Assembly (NCBI GenBank): GCA_011800805.1
Contig: MPNW01000596.1
Coordinates: 1-34,880 of the forward strand
Length of the DNA: 34,880 nucleotides
Direction of reading: 5' to 3'
Origin: Hirudo medicinalis
Taxonomy: Eukaryota > Annelida > Clitellata > Hirudinida > Hirudinidae
The stretch's first letter is position 1; each line of letters opens with the position of its first letter. Shown in pieces: positions 16,326-26,692 of this stretch. Below the pieces are notes generated by a model, which saw only the letters and a program-made list of their open reading frames with translations, ran no database searches and was not told the DNA's origin. Made by a program: the position numbers and the translations under genes.

Positions 16326-18188
16326 ATGTTTAAAGAATATGATGTAATTGTGGTCGGTGGCGGCCATGCGGGATGCGAAGCAGCAGCGGCGGCGGCTAAT
16401 TTAGGCTCATCGGTTTTGTTGATAACCATGAATATGGAAACCATTGCGCAAATGAGCTGTAACCCTGCCATGGGCGGCGTGGCGAAAGGACAAATTGTAC
16501 GAGAAATAGACGCTATGGGCGGATATTCAGGCGTTATTGCCGACAAAACCACCCTCCAGTTTAGAATGCTAAATCGTTCTAAAGGACCCGCCATGTGGAG
16601 CCCAAGAAGCCAAAACGATCGAAAAAGATTTGCAGAGGAATGGCGACTGGCGCTTGAAAAAACTCCAAATGTAGATTTTTGGCAAGAAATGGTGTCAAGT
16701 CTCATCATTAAAAACAAAAAAGTAATTGGCGTAAAAACCTATTTAGGCATAGAAATTAAAAGCAGAACTGTAATATTAACTAATGGAACTTTTTTAAATG
16801 GGGTTATTCATATTGGCGAAAAAAAACTTAGTGGCGGAAGGTCGGGAGAAAAAGCTGCAACAGGATTAACAGAGCAATTAACTCTTTTAGGTTTTGAAGC
16901 GGGAAGGATGAAAACCGGAACTCCTCCCCGAATAGACGGCCGTTCTCTAAATTATGCTTTAATGACCGAGCAGTGGGGAGATGAAGATCCCAGAAAATTT
17001 TCATATACAGATGTTGAAATACCCAAAACACAACGCTGCTGTTGGATTACTTACACCAATCATCAAGTTCACGAAACATTGAAAGAAGGCTTTGAAAAAT
17101 CTCCTATGTTTACCGGCCGTATTAAAGGCCTTGGCCCTCGATATTGCCCTTCTATTGAAGACAAAATCAATCGCTTTGCCGAACGAGATCGCCATCAAAT
17201 TTTTGTAGAACCGGAAGGCTTTAATACCATAGAAATATATGTAAATGGTTTTTCAACTTCTCTTCCCGAAGAGGTGCAATATAAAGCGCTTACACAAATT
17301 TCAGGTTTTGAATCTGCAAAAATGTTCAGACCAGGTTATGCCATTGAATATGATTATTTTCCTCCTACTCAGTTGGATTTAACCTTACAAACCAAATTAA
17401 TTGACAACTTATTTTTTGCAGGCCAAATTAATGGAACAACAGGGTATGAAGAAGCCGCAAGCCAAGGATTTATAGCCGGCGTTAACGCTCATCAAAAAAT
17501 TAAAAATAAGCACGAATTAATTTTAAAAAGATCAGAATCTTATATTGGCGTTCTAATTGATGATTTGGTAACAAAAGGAACCGAAGAGCCTTACCGTATG
17601 TTTACTTCAAGAGCAGAGTACAGGTTATTACTCCGTCAAGACAATGCAGATATTCGTCTTACTCCTTTAGCTCATCAATTAGGCTTGGTTACTGATGAAC
17701 GACTGCAAAAAGTAAATGAAAAAGTAAAACAAACAGATTATATTGTTTCCTTTACAAAAAAACAAGGAATAGAAATGAACGAAGCCAATACTTTGCTTTT
17801 TGAACTTGGCACAGCGCCTCTTACACAAAATGTTAAATTATTCAATTTATTAAGCAGACCGCAAATTAATTTCACCGATTTGCAAAAAGCAAGCAAGCCT
17901 TTAAATAAATTGCTTTCTAATTATAAAAAAGAAATTATTGAACAAGCAGAAATAAAAATAAAATATGAAAGTTATTTTGAAAAAGAAAATGAAATTGTCG
18001 CCAAAATGCAAAAAATGGAAGATCGAGCTATCAATCCAAATTTTAACTATAATAAATTAAATTCTCTTTCAAAAGAAGCTCGCGAAAAATTGCTGAAAAT
18101 TAAACCAAAAACTTTAGGTCAGGCTTCCAGAATTTCGGGCGTTTCCCCATCTGATATTTCAATTTTAATGATTCATTTGGCTAAATAA
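16326..18188 (+). CDS. mnmG: MnmG (GidA), tRNA uridine-34 5-carboxymethylaminomethyl modification enzyme
   Basis: This FAD-dependent enzyme, with MnmE, installs the cmnm5 group on wobble uridine of several tRNAs. The 620-residue protein has the FAD motif [19 protein letters not shown] at the N-terminus (G11-G16). It also has the family segments [32 protein letters not shown] and [20 protein letters not shown], and an MnmE-interacting helical C-terminus. Length is normal. The start codon lies just 8 bases after the perfect parS, so ParB binding there could affect mnmG transcription (inference). By eye, the base composition is more AT-rich in the 3' half than in the 5' half. Confidence 0.96.
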   Translation: MFKEYDVIVVGGGHAGCEAAAAAANLGSSVLLITMNMETIAQMSCNPAMGGVAKGQIVREIDAMGGYSGVIADKTTLQFRMLNRSKGPAMWSPRSQNDRKRFAEEWRLALEKTPNVDFWQEMVSSLIIKNKKVIGVKTYLGIEIKSRTVILTNGTFLNGVIHIGEKKLSGGRSGEKAATGLTEQLTLLGFEAGRMKTGTPPRIDGRSLNYALMTEQWGDEDPRKFSYTDVEIPKTQRCCWITYTNHQVHETLKEGFEKSPMFTGRIKGLGPRYCPSIEDKINRFAERDRHQIFVEPEGFNTIEIYVNGFSTSLPEEVQYKALTQISGFESAKMFRPGYAIEYDYFPPTQLDLTLQTKLIDNLFFAGQINGTTGYEEAASQGFIAGVNAHQKIKNKHELILKRSESYIGVLIDDLVTKGTEEPYRMFTSRAEYRLLLRQDNADIRLTPLAHQLGLVTDERLQKVNEKVKQTDYIVSFTKKQGIEMNEANTLLFELGTAPLTQNVKLFNLLSRPQINFTDLQKASKPLNKLLSNYKKEIIEQAEIKIKYESYFEKENEIVAKMQKMEDRAINPNFNYNKLNSLSKEAREKLLKIKPKTLGQASRISGVSPSDISILMIHLAK

Positions 18189-18201
18189 TTTTATATATTT
18201 G

Positions 18202-18240
18202 ATTTTCAATTAATTATAACAAAAATATTTTCAATTAATT
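18202..18240. repeat. 14-bp direct repeat after mnmG
   Basis: ATTTTCAATTAATT occurs at 18202-18215 and again at 18227-18240 (25-bp period) in the AT-rich spacer between mnmG and the next gene. It may be simple AT-rich drift. Confidence 0.6.
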
Positions 18241-18319
18241 TAACGGCTTACAAGCAACTTTTTAATTTTTTTTAATAAAATTATCCAAAAAAGACAAAAA
18301 ATTCTTAAATCTCTTTAAA

Positions 18320-20041
18320 ATGAGCAAAATTGCTTTTAAAAATACATTTATCTGTTTAATTCTCTTGTTTTTCTTTTATACGATGCTTTGTTCCTGCGCA
18401 AGTCCGAAAGCTCCTCAAGGTGGCCCAAAAGATACCACATCTCCAAAACCACTTAAAATATCGCCAAAAAATTTAAGTACAAATTTTAATGCTAAAAAAA
18501 TAGTAATAGAGTTTAATGAGTTTATTAAACTTCAAAACCAATTTAAAGAATTTTCCATTTCGCCGGAGCAAGAGAAAGCCCCTGTGTTAAAAGCAAGGCT
18601 TAAACGTCTAGAAATAACTTTTCAAGATTCTTTAGAAAAAAATACTACCTATACATTAAACTTTGGCAAATCAATAGTTGATGTTAATGAATCAAACGAG
18701 TTAAAAAATTTTTCTTATATTTTTTCTACCGGATCTATGCTGGATTCTCTATCCATCAGCGGAAAAGTAATAAATGCGATAAGCATGAAGCCCGAACCAG
18801 AAACGCTGGTTTTTATTATTCCAAAAAACAAAGACAGTATTTTTGGAAAAAAACGCCCCTCAATTTATACCTTAGCCGATAGTGCCGGAAATTTTAAACT
18901 TACTAACTTAAAGAAAGATACCTACAAAATTTATGCGCTTAAAGAAAAAGGAGGAGATAAAATATACCAGCAAAGCATTGATGAGATAGGATTTATGAAA
19001 GATTCTCTCGTGTTGGAAAAAAATGTAGACAGCATATTATTGTCTGTTTTTAAAGAAATACCTTCTGTTTTAAAAATAATCGATAAAAAAATAAATAATA
19101 ACGGAATAATTAATATAAATCTAAACAAAAAGTTAATAAATCCTGAATTAACCATATTAGAACCAAAAAATTTAGATGCTGATAAATTTGTTAAAGTAAA
19201 TAAAACAAAAGATTCTTTAAAAATGTGGCTTCCAAAATTAAATTTTGATTCTTTAAAAATATCTTTAAAAGATCAAGGAAAAGAATTTGAACAGGTTAAA
19301 ATAACTCGCCAAAAAAGAGATACATACAATACCGAAATTAAAGTTCTTGATAATTTGGAAGGTCAAAATCTAAATCCAACAAAACCATTAAAACTTTATT
19401 TTAATTATCCTATAAAAAACCTTGAGACGTCTAAGATACAATTACTGGAAGACTCTATCCCTCGTAACGATTTTAAAATGACAAAAGACAGTTTAGATAA
19501 GTTGACATACAACATTACTTATTGGTGGAAAGAAAAAGAAGAATATATTTTAAAAATAAAAGAAAATGCCATTACCGGTTTTTTAGAAAATAAAAACAAA
19601 GAAATCCTTAAGAAATTTAAGTTGGGAAATCTTTCTGATTACGGAACTCTTCATTTAAATGTCAGTCTTCCTGATACCAATATAAATTACATAATAGAGC
19701 TTTTAAATGAAAACCGCAACGTGGTTTTATCAAACTTCCATCTCAACAAAAACAAAAAAATTACCTTTTCCAATTACAAATCAGGAATTTATTTTATTAG
19801 AGTTTTATATGATGAAAATAAAAATGGAATTTGGGATACCGGTAATTTAAAAGAGAAAAAACAGCCTGAAAAATATTGGTATTCGCCAAAAGAATTTTCT
19901 ATCAAGGCTAATTGGGACAGAGAAGAAAAAATAATCGTTCCAAACATTTCTGAAGTATATAAACAATTGCCTGTACAACAAAAACCTAAAACGGAAAAAG
20001 ATTTATTTCAAAACAAACCTTTTGAAGATGCAAAGGAATAA
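18320..20041 (+). CDS. Lipoprotein with N-terminal bacterial Ig-like (Big_5/SbsA-type) domain
   Basis: The 573-residue envelope lipoprotein has a signal segment ending in lipobox LCSC (C26). It then has SPKAPQGGPKDTTSPKPLKI and an Ig-like region (about 40-135) typical of Bacteroidota proteins annotated as Ig-like domain-containing. A CarboxypepD-regulatory-like segment follows (about 150-220, including SISGKVINA and GNFKLTNLKKDTYKIYALKE). The C-terminal part has DENKNGIWDTG, which resembles a calcium-binding-type turn, and KYWYSPKEFSIKANWDREE. The exact role is unknown; a surface or periplasmic structural role is inferred. It is co-directional with mnmG. Codon use is distinctly AT-rich, like the nad genes that follow. 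Confidence 0.82.
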   Translation: MSKIAFKNTFICLILLFFFYTMLCSCASPKAPQGGPKDTTSPKPLKISPKNLSTNFNAKKIVIEFNEFIKLQNQFKEFSISPEQEKAPVLKARLKRLEITFQDSLEKNTTYTLNFGKSIVDVNESNELKNFSYIFSTGSMLDSLSISGKVINAISMKPEPETLVFIIPKNKDSIFGKKRPSIYTLADSAGNFKLTNLKKDTYKIYALKEKGGDKIYQQSIDEIGFMKDSLVLEKNVDSILLSVFKEIPSVLKIIDKKINNNGIININLNKKLINPELTILEPKNLDADKFVKVNKTKDSLKMWLPKLNFDSLKISLKDQGKEFEQVKITRQKRDTYNTEIKVLDNLEGQNLNPTKPLKLYFNYPIKNLETSKIQLLEDSIPRNDFKMTKDSLDKLTYNITYWWKEKEEYILKIKENAITGFLENKNKEILKKFKLGNLSDYGTLHLNVSLPDTNINYIIELLNENRNVVLSNFHLNKNKKITFSNYKSGIYFIRVLYDENKNGIWDTGNLKEKKQPEKYWYSPKEFSIKANWDREEKIIVPNISEVYKQLPVQQKPKTEKDLFQNKPFEDAKE

Positions 20042-20064
20042 AATTATCAAAACATATATCTCAA

Positions 20065-20580
20065 TTACAACTTAGAAAACCAGCTTGAATACATCAGGTA
20101 ATTATCAGGTAATTTATTTAACAAAGTTCTTTGCTCGGCTGTAATGGGTTTTATTTTTTTTGCGGGCATACCTGCATAAAGGTATCCGCTTTCGCAAACC
20201 GTGTTTTCAAGCACTACTGCCCCTGCCGCAATAATACAATATTCTTCAACTACCGCATGATCCATTATGATAGCGCCCATCCCTACCAATACATTGTTTT
20301 TAATTTTACAACCATGTACAATAGCATGGTGCCCAATATTTACCCTGTTTCCAATTTTTGTTGATGCTTTTAAATAGGTAGCATGAATTACTGCTCCATC
20401 TTGTATATTGGTTTCATTGCCAATAACAATAGCGTTTACATCTCCTCTAATAACTGAATTAAACCAAATTGAACATTTATTTCCAATTTTAACATTACCA
20501 ACAATGGTTGCGTTTGGCGCTATAAAACACTCTTCTCCCCATTCAGGATTTATCTCTTTAACGGCTAATATTAAGGGCAT
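20065..20580 (-). CDS. Gamma-carbonic-anhydrase-family hexapeptide-repeat protein
   Basis: The 171-residue left-handed beta-helix protein belongs to the gamma carbonic anhydrase/YrdA/PaaY group. Imperfect hexapeptide repeats span roughly residues 20-140 (for example APNATIVGNVKIG, SVIRGDVNAIVIG). The three His that bind metal in this family are visible as H66 (AVIHAT), H84 and H89 (NIGHHAIVHGC). Actual carbonic anhydrase activity is uncertain, as many members lack it. It starts 17 bases after the restored end of nadB on the same strand, so the two are likely cotranscribed. Confidence 0.9.
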   Translation of the reverse strand: MPLILAVKEINPEWGEECFIAPNATIVGNVKIGNKCSIWFNSVIRGDVNAIVIGNETNIQDGAVIHATYLKASTKIGNRVNIGHHAIVHGCKIKNNVLVGMGAIIMDHAVVEEYCIIAAGAVVLENTVCESGYLYAGMPAKKIKPITAEQRTLLNKLPDNYLMYSSWFSKL

Positions 20581-21680
20581 TTTTTTAAAATTAAAACTTA
20601 GATAATAGTATCAGTTATTTCTTTTGCCTGTTTCGGATAATCTGTTGTGTAATGTAACCCTCTGCTTTCTTTTCTGGAAATAGCTGATTTAATTACCAAA
20701 TAAGCTACCTGAATAACATTGCGTAATTCACAAAGTTTAACAGAAACTTATTTTTTTTATAAAATTCTTCTGTTTCTTCATACAACAAATATAATCTGCG
20801 CAATGCCCTGTCCAACCTGAAATCAGACCTTACAATTCCTACATAATCGCTCATAATTTTCTGCGTTTCTCTCAAATTATGCGTAACTAAAATATCTTCA
20901 TTTACCTGTTTAACGCCTTTTTCATCCCAATCAGGTATATGCTCGTTTATAATATTATTTTTATAATTCTTTGATACATCTAAAAATATTCTGTGAGCAA
21001 ACACTATCGCCTCCAGTAATGAGTTAGAAGCCAACCTGTTGGCTCCATGCAAACCCGTTGAAGAAACTTCGCCGCAAGCATACAAATTTTTTATAGACGA
21101 TCTTCCAAATTCATCAACCATAATACCTCCGCACATATAATGACAAGCCGGCGTAACAGGTATTAAATCTTTACTCATATCAATACCTATTGATAAACAT
21201 TTCGCATATATATTTGGAAAATGTTTAAGAATATCAGCCTTCTTTCTATGAGTAATATCGAGATAAACAAAATCTTCTCCTGATTTTTTCATCTCATTAT
21301 CTATTGCTCTGGCCACAATATCTCGAGATGCCAACGAACCTCGTGAATCATACTCGCCCATAAATTCTTCTCTATTTCTTTTTTTTAATACCCCTCCAAA
21401 TCCTCTAATGGCTTCAGTAATTAAAAAAGAAGGATATTCGCTCGGATTGTATAAAGAAGTTGGATGAAATTGAATAAATTCCATATTTCTTATCTTACCT
21501 TTTGCACGATAAACCATTGCCATACCATCGCCTGTTGCAATAATCGGATTGGTTGTATTTGCATAAATATGCCCCGCCCCCCCACTAGCCATTATGGTAA
21601 TATCAGCCAGTATTTTTTCAACATCATTAAGTTCTGTATTAAAAGCATATACGCCATAACAGTTGATATCAACACTACTT

Positions 21681-21689
21681 TTATCCACA
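21681..21689 (+). other. Perfect DnaA-box sequence inside nadB
   Basis: TTATCCACA equals the E. coli DnaA-box consensus. A second copy lies 342 bp away at 22023. Both are within nadB coding sequence and could be chance matches. Confidence 0.3.
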
Positions 21690-22022
21690 TGAATTCCTAA
21701 ATGATGCTGAGTTATTAACTCTAAACAGAAATAATGAGTTAATATTTCAATATTTTTATTTTGATGAATTTGCTTTAGTAATACAGATTCTATTTCATAA
21801 CCGGTAATATCTTTGTAATGCAATACCCTGTGTTCTGAATGTCCGCCTTCTTTGGCTAAATCATAAGTACCTTTAATGTTTTTGTCAAAGTTAATTCCAT
21901 AATTTATAATTTCATTAATACGCTCAGGACCTTCTTTTACAACAATTTCAACTATTTTCTCATCACACAAACCATCGCCTGCAATAAGTGTATCTTTAAT
22001 ATGTTTTTCAAACGAATCTTCT

Positions 22023-22031
22023 TTATCCACA
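22023..22031 (+). other. Second perfect DnaA-box sequence, near the AT-rich nadB/nadA gap
   Basis: TTATCCACA lies about 150 bp from the very AT-rich intergenic region and in the same orientation as the copy at 21681. I saw only these two exact copies in the window when scanning by eye. Confidence 0.3.
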
Positions 22032-22183
22032 ACTACAGCAACCCCTCCTTGAGCGTATTTAGTATTTGACTCGTCTTCATTAGACTTAGTAATAATCAAT
22101 ACTTTACCGTATTGAGCAACTTTAAGCGCAAAACTTAATCCGGCAATTCCTGAGCCTATAACCAAAAAATTAACCTTTTTCAT

Positions 22184-22624
22184 TTAATTAATGAATAAAT
22201 ATAAATCTATGTAAAGTTATATTACAAATGTTGAAACGTTGTATAAATAAATCAAACAAATAAATTTTTATGTTATTATATTTCTATAATTTAAATTTTC
22301 CTATAAACTTTTAAGCAAAAAACAGTTAATTGTTAACTTTTTATTTATTAAAAATTAATAAACAAATTGCTATTGATATTTTAATTACCTATAAAATATG
22401 GTATTGAATATCAATTATTATAGCTTAAAAAATAGTTGTTTAAATGTTTAAAAAAGCTAATAAAATATTTTACAAAAAAAAATTACTTCATTTTTCTAAC
22501 AAAACCAACACTCTAATAAACCTTAAAATTATCTAATTTAAATAATTATATTTTTTTGAAATGTTTAAAGAGCCGTATCTTTATCCTACAAAACAAAGGC
22601 GGCATTGCTGCGGGGAACTATTTT
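22184..22624. other. Extremely AT-rich divergent intergenic region nadB / nadA
   Basis: These 441 bases are almost entirely A and T, with scattered short A/T tracts, and no gene is supported. An in-frame upstream extension of nadA (22556-22624) exists but is not conserved. The region must hold both divergent promoters for NAD-synthesis genes; no clear TTTG-N20-TAnnTTTG match and no obvious riboswitch were seen. Confidence 0.55.
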
Positions 22625-23617
22625 ATGGAAATTGCAGAACAATTAAATTTATATGGTTTTGTACCGGAAACTATAAATTCTTCTTTAGATTTATTTAAAG
22701 AAATAGAAAAACTAAAGTGCGAAAAAAAAGCGATTATTTTAGCGCATTATTATCAGGAGCCTGATATACAAGATGTAGCGGATTATATTGGTGATAGTTT
22801 GGGATTGTCGCAACAAGCTGCAAAAACCAATGCAGAAGTAATTGTATTTGCAGGGGTTCATTTTATGGCTGAAACGGCTAAGATTTTATCTCCGGAAAAG
22901 AAAGTTTTATTGCCGGATATAAAAGCGGGATGTTCTTTGGCAGACAGTTGTCCGCCGCATTTATTTAAAAAATTTAAAGAAAAATATCCTGAACACTTAG
23001 TCATCACTTACGTAAATTGCACGGCAGAACTTAAGGCTTTGAGTGATATTGTGTGTACCAGCAGCAATGCAGTACAAATTGTAAACAGCTTGCCTAAAGA
23101 ACAAAAAATTATTTTTGGGCCTGATAAAAATTTAGGAGATTGGGTTGCCAAAAAAACCGGAAGAAATTTGATATTGTGGAATGGGGCTTGTATGGTTCAT
23201 GAAATTTTTTCCAGAGAGAAAATAACAAAATTACGAGAACGTCATCCCAATGCCAAATTTATTGCTCATCCGGAATGCGAAGAAAAAGTGTTGTTAATGG
23301 CTGATTATATTGGGTCTACAACAAGTTTGTTAAAGTATTCCAAAGAAAATTATGCCAACGAGTTTATTGTTGCTACAGAAAGCGGCATTATATACCAGAT
23401 GGAAAAAGAAAATCCAACTAAAACTTTTATTCCGGCGCCGCCAAATAATCTTTGCGCTTGTAACGATTGTCCTTACATGAAAAGAAATACTTTAGAAAAA
23501 TTGTATTTATGCATGAAAAATGGTATTCCTGAAATTAAAGTTCCACAACATATTATTGCAGAGGCAAAAAAGCCTATAGAAAGAATGTTAGAAATTTCTG
23601 CCAGATTAGGATTATAA
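22625..23617 (+). CDS. nadA: NadA, quinolinate synthase (4Fe-4S)
   Basis: NadA condenses iminoaspartate with dihydroxyacetone phosphate to quinolinate. With the ATG at 22625 the protein has 330 residues and starts just before the conserved helix leading into [18 protein letters not shown]. An upstream in-frame start at 22556 is possible but adds no conserved residues. The three cluster ligands are visible as C103 (AGCSLADSC), C189 (WNGACMVHE) and C282 (CNDCPYM). [17 protein letters not shown] and HPECEE are further family motifs. It diverges from nadB and is followed by thiL after 8 bases. The intact nadA beside a broken nadB argues that nadB is functional in the organism. Confidence 0.95.
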   Translation: MEIAEQLNLYGFVPETINSSLDLFKEIEKLKCEKKAIILAHYYQEPDIQDVADYIGDSLGLSQQAAKTNAEVIVFAGVHFMAETAKILSPEKKVLLPDIKAGCSLADSCPPHLFKKFKEKYPEHLVITYVNCTAELKALSDIVCTSSNAVQIVNSLPKEQKIIFGPDKNLGDWVAKKTGRNLILWNGACMVHEIFSREKITKLRERHPNAKFIAHPECEEKVLLMADYIGSTTSLLKYSKENYANEFIVATESGIIYQMEKENPTKTFIPAPPNNLCACNDCPYMKRNTLEKLYLCMKNGIPEIKVPQHIIAEAKKPIERMLEISARLGL

Positions 23618-23625
23618 ACACTATT

Positions 23626-24693
23626 ATGTTTGAAAATAAAGAGAAAACAAGTTTGGAAGAATTAGGAGAGTTTGGGTTAATTAAACATCTTACACAAAAT
23701 TTTAAAATAAAACATGATACCAGCGTAAAAGGAGTTGGCGATGATGCTGCTGTACTTGAATGTAAAGATAAACAAATATTAATTTCTACAGATTTACTGT
23801 TGGAAGGTATTCATTTTGATCTTTCTTATGTTCCTTTGGTTCATTTGGGCTATAAGGCTGTTCAAGTAAATTTAAGTGATATTTATGCAATGAATGGGTT
23901 AGCCCAACAAATTACGGTTTCTTTAGGTTTATCTAATAAATTTCCGTTAGAAGCGGTTGAGGAAATTTACAAAGGAATAGAGATAGCTTGCAATAAATAT
24001 AATATAGATCTTATTGGCGGAGATATTTCGGCAAGTAAACAGGGTTTGGTAATTAGTGTTACCAGTATAGGTTTTGCCAAAAAAGAAGATGTAACTTATA
24101 GAAATGGAGCAGAAGAAAACGATTTACTTTGCGTATCGGGAGATTTAGGGGGAGCTTATGTTGGTTTACAAATTTTGGAAAGAGAGAAAAAAATATTTTT
24201 TGAAAATCCTAAAATTCAGCCTGATTTAGAAGGAAAAGATTATATTATTGAAAGGCAATTGAAACCGGAAGCCAGAAGAGATATTATTGATTTATTGTAT
24301 CAATTAAATATTAAGCCGAGTTCAATGATTGATATTTCTGATGGATTGGCTTCTGAAATTTTACATTTATGCCAACAATCTGAAAAAGGCTGCACTGTTT
24401 ACGAAGAAAAAATTCCTATAGACCCCATGACTTGGGAAACTGCTTGGAAAATAGGGCTTGATCCTACTATTTGCGCCCTGCATGGAGGAGAAGATTATGA
24501 ACTTTTATTTACTATAAAACAAGTTGATTACGAAAAAATAAAGCATGATGTTGATATCAGTATTATTGGATATATGACCGACAAAAATTTGGGTGTTAAT
24601 ATGATATCAAAATCAAACGCAGTTCATGAGTTGAAAGCTCAGGGATGGAATGCTTTTAAAAAAACTTCTATAAAAAGTAAGCAAAAAGGTTAA
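23626..24693 (+). CDS. thiL: ThiL, thiamine-monophosphate kinase
   Basis: ThiL phosphorylates thiamine monophosphate to the active thiamine diphosphate. The 355-residue protein shows the PurM/ThiL-superfamily motifs in order: GVGDDAAVL, STDLLLEGIHFDLSYV, NLSDIYAMNG, LIGGDISASKQG, SMIDISDGLASEI and HGGEDYELLFT. It starts 8 bases after nadA, and nadA-thiL look like an operon. Its end overlaps by four bases with the convergent transporter gene (24690). Confidence 0.95.
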   Translation: MFENKEKTSLEELGEFGLIKHLTQNFKIKHDTSVKGVGDDAAVLECKDKQILISTDLLLEGIHFDLSYVPLVHLGYKAVQVNLSDIYAMNGLAQQITVSLGLSNKFPLEAVEEIYKGIEIACNKYNIDLIGGDISASKQGLVISVTSIGFAKKEDVTYRNGAEENDLLCVSGDLGGAYVGLQILEREKKIFFENPKIQPDLEGKDYIIERQLKPEARRDIIDLLYQLNIKPSSMIDISDGLASEILHLCQQSEKGCTVYEEKIPIDPMTWETAWKIGLDPTICALHGGEDYELLFTIKQVDYEKIKHDVDISIIGYMTDKNLGVNMISKSNAVHELKAQGWNAFKKTSIKSKQKG

Positions 24694-25981
24694 ATTTGTT
24701 TTTCGCCTTTTTCAGCCGGTTTAATATCGTCTAAACTAAGGGGTAATAAGTTTTTTGTTTTTAAATAGGTAATGCCTACTATGCTTAAAGTCATGCATCC
24801 CCCAAAAACTACTGCAGGAACCGTGCGCATCAACTTTGCGGTTAATCCGGATTCAAAAGCTCCTATTTCGTTGCTGGAGCCAATAAACATTTGATTTACG
24901 GCTGACACACGTCCGCGCATTTGGTCGGGAGTAAGTAATTGTATAATAGTTGAGCGGATAATTATACTTACGCTATCGAAAGCTCCTTCGCAAAATAATA
25001 GAAAAAGCGTTAAATAAAAACTTTTAGATAATCCGTAGCAGATGATACTGATGGCAAAGCCTGTTATTGCAATCAGCAGGTTGCGCAAGGGTGGTTCATG
25101 GGTGAAAATTTCGTCATGGCAAGCATCGTAATTACAGCTCCTATAGAAGTTGCCGCCCGCATAAAACCTAACCCTTCTGAACCTACTTTAAGAATGTCGT
25201 TTGCAAATACGGGCAATAAAGCTACTGCTCCTCCAAAAAATACCGAAAAAAGGTCTAAACACATCGCTCCAAGCATCATTTTGCTTTTAAAAACAAAGTT
25301 AATTCCTTCCGATAAACTTTTATAGATACTTTCTTTGGGTATGAATTTAGCAGGATGAGGTTTGAAGAAAAAAATGCAAATAAGAGAAATAAAAATAAAA
25401 AAGATGATGAAGCCATAAGTAACTGTAATGCCATAAAATCCGTACACCAATCCGCCAATAGCCGGGCCGGCAATAGAAGCCGTTTGCCAACTGGAACTGC
25501 TCCAAGTTGCTCCGTTTGGATAAAATTTTTTCGGCAATATTTCGGCCATTAAAGAAAAAGTTACTGGGCTGAAAAAGCCTCTGGCAATCCCTGAGCAGGC
25601 AATAATGCCATACATAATTATTATTGTTTGGTGGGAAGATAAATAGCGGGAGGCTGCAGAGCTGGTTATAAAAAGCATAAACCAAGAGAAGATAAATAGG
25701 CTTAAACATACTTTTATCAACAGTGTTTTTTTTTCCGATTTATCAGTCACATAACCTCCATACAGGGCAATGCTGATTGCCGGAACAGCTTCGCACAAAC
25801 CTATTAAACCCAAAGCAAGCGGATCTTTTGTTAAATAATAAATATGAAAACCGATAATAACCGCTTGCATTTGATAGGCGAAAGTGAGAAAAAAACGCAT
25901 GCCAATAAACGACCTGAATTCGTAATAACGAAGAGAAGCAAAAGGATCTGTTTTTTCTATTTGTTTTTCGGTGTTGTTCAT
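24690..25981 (-). pseudogene. MFS transporter (MFS_3/enterobactin-exporter-like), frameshifted
   Basis: A 12-helix major facilitator split into two frames: 25981-25073 (N-terminal part, with GGYVTDKSEKK between helices 2 and 3) and about 25088-24690 (C-terminal part, with TPDQMRGRVSAVNQMFIGSS, the conserved loop of MFS_3 exporters). They join at 25089-25090, where CC sits between CAC and TTG and one base seems missing. Repaired, the product is about 430 residues, a normal size. The family exports small molecules, but the substrate cannot be inferred. It converges on thiL and lies 48 bases downstream of the deoxyribonucleotidase gene on the same strand. Confidence 0.88.
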
Positions 25982-26029
25982 TTTTTAAGCTTAAGGATTT
26001 AATACTATATTTTTACCATCCATAAAGTT

Positions 26030-26548
26030 TCAAAGCAGTTTGTCTAAAACTTCTTGCCAGTTATTTACCCTTTCGTATGCTGTAATAAGCATATTGTGCG
26101 GCGAAGAAAACAAGAGCGGTCGTCCTTTAAAGTTGTTAAAATTTTTTATGCGATCATCAATCATAATATCGGTATTTACAATTTTATGGCCGCAAAAGAT
26201 GATGTTTTGCCAACCGATAAAAGGAAAATGTTCTTGAAGCCAATTGTATTTATCTTCCAAAGAATTGCCAAACTCCATAGCTGCCGATACAATGTAAATG
26301 TCGTATTTTGTTTGTAATTGTTTTACCGCTTCTACGCTTCCTTTTATAAGAGGCAAATCTCTGAAAAACCCTTTTTCATTGATATAATCGATCCATTTGT
26401 TGCGTATGCGCACAGGTATGTGATCGTAAAATTCGCTTCCGGCTTCCGTTTTCAGGTTTAATCGAATCCCATAATTGCGGTTGTAAAGTTGTATAAATTT
26501 GGCGGTTGGGTCTGCCAAAACTTCGTCCATGTCTATAGCTATTTTCAT
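26030..26548 (-). CDS. 5'(3')-deoxyribonucleotidase (NT5C family)
   Basis: The 172-residue HAD-superfamily protein resembles cytosolic 5'(3')-deoxyribonucleotidases, which dephosphorylate deoxynucleoside monophosphates. The catalytic DxD is DMDEVLAD (D6 nucleophile, D8). IVSAAMEFGNS is the motif-II region, and DIMIDDRIKNF carries the motif-IV Asp residues. It diverges from rpsP and is followed by the MFS transporter. It could instead act on other phosphomonoesters, which the family allows. Confidence 0.85.
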   Translation of the reverse strand: MKIAIDMDEVLADPTAKFIQLYNRNYGIRLNLKTEAGSEFYDHIPVRIRNKWIDYINEKGFFRDLPLIKGSVEAVKQLQTKYDIYIVSAAMEFGNSLEDKYNWLQEHFPFIGWQNIIFCGHKIVNTDIMIDDRIKNFNNFKGRPLLFSSPHNMLITAYERVNNWQEVLDKLL

Positions 26549-26603
26549 TAAACAAATATGCTTAACTGCTTACATAAATTATTATTTAAACATAAAATTA
26601 TAG

Positions 26604-26635
26604 TTTGTTAATGGTTAACATTTTAACTACCTTTG
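26604..26635 (+). promoter_or_regulatory. Strong Bacteroidota promoter for rpsP
   Basis: TTTG (26604-26607) is followed after exactly 20 bases by TACCTTTG (26628-26635), a textbook match. The transcript would start near 26639, leaving a leader of about 54 bases before the rpsP ATG, in which no clear attenuator was seen. Confidence 0.8.
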
Positions 26636-26692
26636 CTGCCCCGCAATAATGGTGTTCCGGGATATATGTTGAATACATAAATTTCTTAAAGA

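Larger units (their letters stand above)
20598..22183 (-). pseudogene. nadB: NadB, L-aspartate oxidase, frameshifted near the C-terminus
   Basis: This FAD enzyme oxidises L-aspartate to iminoaspartate, which NadA converts to quinolinate for NAD synthesis. The frame from 22183 has the N-terminal FAD motif GSGIAGLSFALKVAQYGK, then KYAQGGVAVVVD, the catalytic segment FHPTSLYNPSEYPSFLITEA and GLHGANRLASNSLLEA. It ends early at 20705 with an unrelated tail. In the next frame the true C-terminus continues: [20 protein letters not shown], then [15 protein letters not shown], to a stop at 20598-20600. The shift is at about 20747-20750, beside a run of eight T on the plus strand, and one missing base repairs the frame to about 528 residues, the normal length. 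A homopolymer sequencing error is the simplest explanation. Confidence 0.93.
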
